A model generated the notes under the pieces. The model did no database searches and was not told the origin of the DNA. It worked only from the letters and a program-made list of their open reading frames with translations. Both the position numbers and the translations under genes were made by a program. This document shows positions 57,501 to 64,000 of a DNA stretch of 64,000 nt, in pieces (position 1 is the first letter of the stretch; each line of letters starts with the position of its first letter). This stretch comes from Pterobdella sp. o SKG-2022 (taxonomy: Eukaryota > Annelida > Clitellata > Hirudinida > Piscicolidae): the NCBI GenBank assembly GCA_964035795.1, contig OZ038324.1, positions 4,027,995 to 4,091,994 on the forward strand, given 5' to 3'.

Positions 57501-60500
57501 GTAGCACTAGTAGTTGTGGTAACTGTAGTTGCCGTTGTAGCAGTTGTAACAGTTGTAGCTGTTGTAGCTGTAGTTGCAGTTGTAGCTGTTGTAGCTGTTG
57601 TAGCAGTAGTAGCTGTGGTAACTGTAGTTGCAGTTGTAGCAGTTGTTGCTGTGTTAGCTGTAGTTGCGGTTGTAGCTGTTGTTGCTGTAGTTACCGAGGT
57701 TGCTGTGTTTGCTGTAGTTGCAGTTGTAGCTGTTGTAGCTGTTGTAGCAATAGTAGCTGTAGTAACTGTAGTTGCCGTTGTAGCTGTTGTTGCTATAGTT
57801 ACCGTTGTTGCTGTAGTTGAGGTAGTTGCAGTTGTAGCTGTTGTAGCTGTAGTTGCAGTTGTAGCTGTTGTAGCAGTAGTAGCTGTGGTAACTGTAGTTG
57901 CCGTTGTAGCTGTTGTAGCTGTGGTTGCCGGAGTTGCTGTGGTAACTGTAGTTGCAGTTGTAGCAGTTGTTGCTGTGTTAGCTGTAGTTGCGGTTGTAGC
58001 TGTTGTTGCTGTAGTTACCGAGGTTGCTGTGTTTGCTGTAGTTGCAGTTGTAGCTGTTGTAGCTGTTGTAGCAATAGTAGCTGTAGTAACTGTAGTTGCC
58101 GTTGTAGCTGTTGTTGCTGTAGTTACCGTTGTTGCTGTAGTTGAGGTAGTTGCAGTTGTAGCTGTTGTAGCTGTAGTAGCTGTGGTAGCTGTAGTTGCCG
58201 TTGTAGCTGTTGTAGCAGTTGTTGCTGTAGTTGCCGTTGTAGCTGTTGTTGCTGTAGTTACCGTAGTTGCTGTGGTTGCTGTAGTTGCAGTTGTAGCTGT
58301 TGTAGCAGTAGTAGCTGAGGTAACTGTAGATGCCGTTGTAGCTGTTGTTGCTGTAGTTACCGTTGTTGCTGTAGTTGCTGTAGTTGCAGTTGTAGCTTTT
58401 TGTAGCTGTAGGTGCAGTTGTTGCAGTTGTAGCAGTAGTAGCTGTGGTAACTGTAGTTGCCGTTGTAGCTGTTGTTGCTGTAGTTACCGAAGTTGCTGTG
58501 GTTGCTGTAGTTGCAGTTGTAGCTGTTGTAGCTGTTGTAGCAGTAGTAGCTGTAGTAACTGTAGTTGCCGTTGTAGCTGTGGTAACTGTAGTTGCCGTTG
58601 TAGCTGTTGTAGCTGTTGTAGCTGTAGTTACCGTTGTTGCTGTGGTTTCAGTTGTAGCTGTTGTATCAGTAGTAGCTGTGGTAACTGTAGTTGCCGTTGT
58701 AGCTGTTGTTGCTGTAGTTACCGAAGTTGCTGTGGTTGCTGTAGTTGCAGTTGTAGCTATTGTAGCTGTTGTAGCAATAGTAGCTGTAGTAACTGTAGTT
58801 GCCGTTGTAGCTCTTGTTGCTGTAGTTACCGTTGTTGCTGTAGTTGCTGTAGTTGCAGTTGTAGCTGTTGTAGCTGTAGTTGCCGTTGGAGCTGTTGTAG
58901 CAGTAGTAGCTGTGGTAGCTGTAGTTGCCGTTGTAGCTGTTGTAGCAGTTGTTGCTGTAGTTGCCGTTGTAGCTGTTGTTGCTGTAGTTACCGTAGTTGC
59001 TGTGGTTGCTGTAGTTGCAGTTGTTGCAGTTGTAGCACTAGTAGCTGTGGTAGCTGTAGTTGCCGTTGTAGCTGTTGTAGCACTAGTAGCTGTGGTAACT
59101 GTAGTTGCCGTTGTACCAGTTGTAGCGCTAGTAGCTGTGGTAACTGTAGTTGCCGTTGTAGCAGTTGTAGCTGTTGTAGCTGTAGTTACCGTTGTTGCTG
59201 TGGTTTCAGTTGTAGCTGTTGTATCAGTAGTAGCTGTGGTAGCTGTAGTTGCCGTTGTAGCTGTTGTAGCACTAGTAGTTGTGGTAACTGTAGTTGCCGT
59301 TGTAGCAGTTGTAACAGTTGTAGCTGTTGTAGCTGTAGTTACCGTTGTTGCTGTGTTTGCTGTAGTTGCAGTTGTAGCTGTTGTAGCTGTTGTAGCAGTA
59401 GTAGCTGTGGTAACTGTAGTTGCAGTTGTAGCAGTTGTTGCTGTGTTAGCTGTAGTTGCGGTTGTAGCTGTTGTTGCTGTAGTTACCGAGGTTGCTGTGT
59501 TTGCTGTAGTTGCAGTTGTAGCTGTTGTAGCTGTTGTAGCAATAGTAGCTGTAGTAACTGTAGTTGCCGTTGTAGCTGTTGTTGCTGTAGTTACCGTTGT
59601 TGCTGTAGTTGAGGTAGTTGCAGTTGTAGCTGTTGTAGCTGTAGTAGCTGTGGTAGCTGTAGTTGCCGTTGTAGCTGTTGTAGCAGTTGTTGCTGTAGTT
59701 GCCGTTGTAGCTGTTGTTGCTGTAGTTACCGTAGTTGCTGTGGTTGCTGTAGTTGCAGTTGTAGCTGTTGTAGCAGTAGTAGCTGAGGTAACTGTAGTTG
59801 CCGTTGTAGCTGTTGTTGCTGTAGTTACCGTTGTTGCTGTAGTTGCTGTAGTTGCAGTTGTAGCTTTTTGTAGCTGTAGGTGCAGTTGTTGCAGTTGTAG
59901 CAGTAGTAGCTGTGGTAACTGTAGTTGCCGTTGTAGCTGTTGTTGCTGTAGTTACCGAAGTTGCTGTGGTTGCTGTAGTTGCAGTTGTAGCTGTTGTAGC
60001 TGTTGTAGCAGTAGTAGCTGTAGTAACTGTAGTTGCCGTTGTAGCTGTGGTAACTGTAGTTGCCGTTGTAGCTGTTGTAGCTGTTGTAGCTGTAGTTACC
60101 GTTGTTGCTGTGGTTTCAGTTGTAGCTGTTGTATCAGTAGTAGCTTTGGTAACTGTAGTTGCCGTTGTAGCTGTTGTTGCTGTAGTTACCGAAGTTGCTG
60201 TGGTTGCTGTAGTTGCAGTTGTAGCTATTGTAGCTGTTGTAGCAATAGTAGCTGTAGTAACTGTAGTTGCCGTTGTAGCTCTTGTTGCTGTAGTTACCGT
60301 TGTTGCTGTAGTTGCTGTAGTTGCAGTTGTAGCTGTTGTAGCTGTAGTTGCCGTTGGAGCTGTTGTAGAAGTAGTAGCTGTGGTAGCTGTAGTTGCCGTT
60401 GTAGCTGTTGTAGCAGTTGTTGCTGTAGTTGCCGTTGTAGCTGTTGTTGCTGTAGTTACCGTAGTTGCTGTGGTTGCTGTAGTTGCAGTTGTTGCAGTTG

Positions 60501-63500
60501 TAGCACTAGTAGCTGTGGTAGCTGTAGTTGCCGTTGTAGCTGTTGTAGCACTAGTAGCTGTGGTAACTGTAGTTGCAGTTGTAGCAGTTGTTGCTGTGTT
60601 AGCTGTAGTTGCGGTTGTAGCTGTTGTTGCTGGAGTTACCGTTGTTGCTGTAGTTGCTGTAGTTGCAGTTGTAGCTGTTGTAGCTGTAGTTGCAGTTGTA
60701 GCTGTTGTAGCAGTAGTAGCTGTGGTAACTGTAGTTGCCGTTGTAGCTGTTGTTGCTGTAGTTGCTGTTGTTGCAGTTGTAGCAGTAGTAGCTGTGGTAA
60801 CTGTAGTTGCGGTTGTAGCTGTTGTTGCTGTAGTTGCGGTTGTAGCTGTGGTTGCTGTAGTTGCAGTTGTAGCTGTTGTAGCTGTAGTTGCAGTTGTAGC
60901 TGTTGAAGCAGTTGTAGCTGTGGTAGCTGTAGTTGCCGTTGTAGCTGTTGTAGCAGTAGTAGCTGTGGTAACTGTAGTTGCCGTTGTAGCAGTTGTAGCA
61001 GTTGTTGCAGTTGTGGCAGTAGTAGCTGTGGTAGCTGTAGTTGCCGTTGTAGCTGTTGTAGCACTAGTAGCTGTGGTAACCGTAGTTGCCGTTGTAGCAG
61101 TTGTATCAGTTGTTGCAGTTGTAGCTGTTGTAGCTGTAGTTGCAGTTGTAGCTGTTGTAGCAGTAGTAGCTGTGGTAACTGTAGTTGCGGTTGTAGCTGT
61201 TGTTGCTGTAGTTGCGGTTGTAGCTGTGGTTGCTGTAGTTGCAGTTGTAGCTGTTGTAGCTGTAGTTGCAGTTGTAGCTGTTGAAGCAGTTGTAGCTGTG
61301 GTAGCTGTAGTTGCCGTTGTAGCTGTTGTAGCAGTAGTAGCTGTGGTAACTGTAGTTGCCGTTGTAGCAGTTGTAGCAGTTGTTGCAGTTGTGGCAGTAG
61401 TAGCTGTGGTAGCTGTAGTTGCCGTTGTAGCTGTTGTAGCACTAGTAGCTGTGGTAACCGTAGTTGCCGTTGTAGCAGTTGTATCAGTTGTTGCAGTTGT
61501 AGCTGTTGTAGCTGTAGTTGCAGTTGTAGCTGTTGTAGCACTAGTAGCTGTGGTAACCGTAGTTGCCGTTGTAGCAGTTGTATCAGTTGTTGCAGTTGTA
61601 GCTGTTGTAGCTGTAGTTGCAGTTGTAGCTGTTGAAGCAGTAGTAGCTGTGGTAACTGTAGTTGCCGTTGTAGCAGTTGTAGCAGTTGTTGCAGTTGTGG
61701 CAGTAGTAGCTGTGGTAGCTGTAGTTGCCGTTGTAGCTGTTGTAGCACTAGTAGCTGTGGTAACCGTAGTTGCCGTTGTAGCAGTTGTATCAGTTGTTGC
61801 AGTTGTAGCTGTTGTAGCTGTAGTTGCAGTTGTAGCTGTTGTAGCAGTAGTAGCTGTGGTAACTGTAGTTGCCGTTGTAGCAGTTGTTGCTGTAGTTATC
61901 GTTGTTGCTGTGGTTGCTGTTGTTGCAGTTGTAGCAGTAGTAGCTGTGGTAGCTGTAGTTGCCGTTGTAGCTGTTGTAGCACTAGTAGCTGTGGTAACTG
62001 TAGTTGCCGTTGTAGCAGTTGTAGCAGTTGTTGCAGTTGTAGCACTAGTAGCTGTGGTAGCTGTAGTTGCCGTTGTAGCTGTTGTAGCACTAGTAGCTGT
62101 GGTAACTGTAGTTGCCGTTGTAGCTGTTGTTGCTGTAGTTGCCGTTGTTGCTGTAGTTGCAGTTGTAACCGTTGTAGCTGTTGTAGCGCTAGTAGCTGTG
62201 GTAACTGTAGTTGCCGTTGTAGCAGTTGTAGCTGTTGTAGCTGTAGTTACCGTTGTTGCTGTGATTGCTGTTGTTGCAGTTGTAGCAGTAGTAGCTGTTT
62301 TAACTGTAGTTGCCGTTGTAGCTGTTGTTGCTGTAGTTACCGAAGTTGCTGTGGTTGCTGTAGTTGCAGTTGTAGCTGTTGTAGCTGTTGTAGCAGTAGT
62401 AGCTGTAGTAACTGTAGTTGCCGTTGTAGCTGTTGTTGCTGTAGTTACCGTTGTTGCTGTAGTTGCTGTAGTTGCAGTTGTAGCTGTTGTAGCTGTAGTT
62501 GCAGTTGTAGCTGTTGTAGCAGTAGTAGCCGTGGTAACTGTAGTTGCCGTTGTAGCTGTTGTTGCTGTAGTTGCTGTTGTTGCAGTTGTAGCAGTAGTAG
62601 CTGTGGTAACTGTAGTTGCCGTTGTAGCTGTTGTTGCTGTAGTTACCGAAGTTGCTGTGGTTGCTGTAGTTGTTGTAGCAGTAGTAGCTGTAGTAACTGT
62701 AGTTGCCGTTGTAGCTGTTGTTGCTGTAGTTACCGTTGTTGCTGTAGTTGCTGTAGTTGCAGTTGTAGCTGTTGTAGCTGTAGTTGCAGTTGTAGCTGTT
62801 GTAGCAGTAGTAGCTGTAGTAACTGTAGTTGCCGTTGTAGCTGTTGTTGCTATAGTTGCTGTTGTTGCAGTTGTAGCAATAGTAGCTGTAGTAACTTTAG
62901 TTGCCGTTGTAGCTGTTGTTGCTGTAGTTACCGTTGTTGCTGTAGTTGCTGTAGTTGCAGTTGTAGCTGTTGTAGCTGTAGTTGCAGTTGTAGCTGTTGA
63001 AGCAGTAGTAGCTGTGTTAGCTGTAGTTGCCGTTGTAGCTGTTGTAGCACTAGTAGCTGTTGTAACTGTAGTTGCCGTTGTAGCAGTTGTAGCAGTTGTA
63101 TCAGTTGTTGCAGTTGTAGCTGTTGTAGCTGTAGTTGCAGTTGTAGCTGTTGAAGCAGTAGTAGCTGTGGTAACTGTAGTTGCCGTTGTAGCAGTTTTAG
63201 CAGTTGTTGCAGTTGTAGCAGTAGTAGCTGTGGTAGCTGTAGTTGCCGTTGTAGCTGTTGTAGCACTAGTAGCTGTGGTAACCGTAGTTGCCGTTGTAGC
63301 AGTTGTATCAGTTGTTGCAGTTGTAGCTGTTGTAGCTGTAGTTGCAGTTGTAGCTGTTGTAGCAGTAGTAGCTGTGGTAACTGTAGTTGCCGTTGTAGCA
63401 GTTGTTGCTGTAGTTATCGTTGTTGCTGTAGTTGCTGTTGTTGCAGTTGTAGCAGTAGTAGCTGTGGTAGCTGTAGTTGCCGTTGTAGCTGTTGTAGCAC

Positions 63501-64000
63501 TAGTAGCTGTGTTAACTGTAGTTGCCGTTGTAGCAGTTGTAGCAGTTGTTGCAGTTGTAGCACTAGTAGCTGTGGTAGCTGTAGTTGCCGTTGTAGCTGT
63601 TGTAGCACTAGTAGCTGTGGTAACTGTAGTTGCCGTTGTACCAGTTGTAGCGCTAGTAGCTGTGGTAACTGTAGTTGCCGTTGTAGCAGTTGTAGCTGTT
63701 GTAGCTGTAGTTACCGTTGTTGCTGTGGTTTCAGTTGTAGCTGTTGTATCAGTAGTAGCTGTGGTAGCTGTAGTTGCCGTTGTAGCTGTTGTAGCACTAG
63801 TAGTTGTGGTAACTGTAGTTGCCGTTGTAGCAGTTGTAACAGTTGTAGCTGTTGTAGCTGTAGTTACCGTTGTTGCTGTGTTTGCTGTAGTTGCAGTTGT
63901 AGCTGTTGTAGCTGTTGTAGCAGTAGTAGCTGTGGTAACTGTAGTTGCAGTTGTAGCAGTTGTTGCTGTGTTAGCTGTAGTTGCGGTTGTAGCTGTTGTT
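21511..64000 (-). CDS. Giant Thr-Thr-Ala repeat mucin-like membrane protein (3' part, 5' end outside window)
   Basis: Predicted role: a cell-surface or secretory-granule mucin whose Thr residues would carry O-glycans. From the C-terminus, a ~190-residue Pro/Arg/Gln-rich tail (21511-22080) ends in TRWYP. One membrane helix follows (22080-22173; AIIAGSTVGAIAAVAAIGG, then IIFGLV), then a Thr-rich stem with Pro, Glu and Lys (to about 22440), then about 41.5 kb of (Thr-Thr-Ala)n with periodic Val and Thr-Ser. The basic tail next to the helix fits type I topology. Minus is taken as sense because only this strand gives a sensible stem, helix, tail and stop; the + strand frames are shadows. The frame is interrupted by 1-bp indels near 31279, 49255, 49471, 56318, 58398 and 59866 (three losses, three gains), so an unbroken 13,000+ residue product needs these to be assembly errors or spliced out. 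Signal peptide and start are beyond 64000. Specific function is unknown. Confidence 0.7.
21703..21930 (-). repeat. 33-bp coding repeats in the cytosolic tail
   Basis: The hexamer catggg recurs at 21736, 21769, 21802, 21835, 21868 and 21901, exactly 33 bp apart, giving about six to seven copies of the 11-residue unit RPMRPRPQRQQ. Shorter degenerate Arg-Pro-Gln units flank it on both sides. The third-base pattern is nearly identical between copies, so expansion is recent. Confidence 0.95.
26645..33480. repeat. Large staggered duplications inside the array
   Basis: The marker gcagtcgtggcagtcgttgc is followed by the same context at 26645, 29426 and 33025. The offsets are 2781 bp (309 x 9) and 3599 bp (400 x 9 minus the 1-bp deletion near 31279). 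Within the 27.5-29.4 versus 31.3-33.0 kb pair the offset changes from 3815 to 3599, so 216 bp (24 units) were lost from the second copy around 31.9 kb. Confidence 0.85.
36485..41030. repeat. 2,097-bp tandem duplication inside the array
   Basis: Copy 1 (about 36485-38581) and copy 2 (about 38582-40678) match at an offset of 2097 bp (233 x 9). A partial third copy runs from 40679 to about 41030, where it diverges (aattgacttt versus agttgccg). Stretches of several hundred bases, including the rare-variant block at 37123-37329 and 39220-39426, look identical. Confidence 0.9.
42195..45900. repeat. 2.7-kb duplicated segment inside the array
   Basis: The rare variant gctagtgtagcac occurs at 42195 and 44895 (offset 2700), and the rare variant cgttctagca at 42531 and 45240 (offset 2709). 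The offset changes by exactly one 9-bp unit between them, caused by one extra unit near 45170. A further copy of the first variant lies near 43747. Confidence 0.8.
56190..60500. repeat. Three copies of a block carrying the same +1 indel
   Basis: The unusual string tgtagctttttgta occurs at 56311, 58391 and 59859, with the same flanking order of variants on both sides. Elsewhere the corresponding site reads tgtagctgttgta, one base shorter. The offsets are 2080 and 1468 bp, each a multiple of 9 plus 1, as expected if the block was duplicated after the extra base arose. Confidence 0.9.

Larger units (their letters stand above)
22440..64000 (-). repeat. Giant 9-bp-unit tandem array (ACN ACN GCN)
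   Basis: The array is built of 9-bp units encoding Thr-Thr-Ala on the minus strand, organised into longer units. A common 45-bp unit reads A-T-T-A-T-T-A-T-T-V-T-T-A-T-S; its Thr-Ser codons create an ACTAGT site (for example at 47328 and 47373, 45 bp apart). The + strand is strongly G+T-rich: 43 of 60 bases in 50461-50520. The end next to the stem (22.4-24 kb) is most degenerate, with many Met, Ile, Leu, Lys and Phe replacements; the interior is more regular. The array runs to the last base of the window. Confidence 0.97.

Noticed and set aside
22181..60906. Very long + strand open frames (Val-Ala-Val polymers and Cys/Ser polymers, up to about 6,000 codons) as real genes
   Set aside because: They follow automatically from the complement of the stop-free 9-bp unit, have no unique N- or C-terminal domain, and would give implausible hydrophobic or Cys-rich homopolymers. 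The minus strand ends in a stem, membrane helix and tail.
28641..63608. Minus-strand Leu/Gln/Pro/Arg frames of 64-370 codons (LQQLQRQLQ type) scattered through the array
   Set aside because: Out-of-frame reading of the Thr-Thr-Ala array, ended wherever Val is coded by GTA. They have no independent start context or domain.
22440..64000. CRISPR array or satellite centromere as explanation of the repeats
   Set aside because: The unit is 9 bp without spacers, the frame is coding on one strand and it leads into a stem, membrane helix and stop codon.
22440..64000. True antifreeze glycoprotein gene
   Set aside because: The repeat order is Thr-Thr-Ala and not Thr-Ala-Ala/Pro, there are no cleavable spacer residues between units, and the protein has a membrane helix and cytosolic tail. 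The similarity is only in repeat length and composition.

Overview
The window looks like nuclear DNA from an AT-rich invertebrate genome. It has two spliced genes with short AT-rich introns (61, 85 and 155 bp), decayed LINE retrotransposons of animal type, a tRNA-derived SINE candidate, no bacterial gene organisation, and a 200-base run of N marking a scaffold gap. A cnidarian such as Hydra would fit the base composition, the histamine-N-methyltransferase-like gene and the LINE types. That placement is an inference, and nothing in the window proves it.

Layout. Bases 1-1300 are repeated colinearly at 9443-10742, and the first copy ends exactly at the N gap (1301-1500), which suggests a scaffolding or haplotype artefact. 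From 1501 to about 12 kb the DNA is mostly non-coding. It holds a TTTA microsatellite, a decayed CR1-like LINE on the + strand (about 6190-7321), an ATC-rich microsatellite and a 56-bp-arm inverted repeat (11178-11312). A two-exon class I methyltransferase gene (12000-12958, minus) is followed by a dead RTE-like LINE (about 14010-16805, minus). A three-exon gene (17775-21101, minus) encodes a very acidic repeat protein with a basic N-terminus and an RIIa/Dpy-30-like helix segment; a 2-bp deletion breaks its last exon.

From 21511 to the window end (42.5 kb, continuing beyond it) lies the 3' part of one extraordinary minus-strand gene. Reading from its 3' end upward, it has a Pro/Arg/Gln-rich basic tail with 33-bp repeats, one transmembrane segment and a Thr-rich stem. 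Above these are about 41.5 kb of 9-bp repeats encoding (Thr-Thr-Ala)n with periodic Val and Ser. The predicted product is a giant, probably O-glycosylated, membrane-anchored mucin-like protein of more than 13,000 residues, with its N-terminus outside the window. Six 1-bp indels (three minus, three plus, net zero) shift the frame inside the array. Several of them lie in segments that were later duplicated, so the array either carries real frame breaks or is partly misassembled.

The three protein-coding genes and the RTE-like LINE are all on the minus strand. The mucin stop codon and the acidic gene start are only 409 bp apart. I see no pathway linking the genes. The main novelty is the giant 9-bp-repeat gene and how it evolves by nested duplication in multiples of 9 bp.
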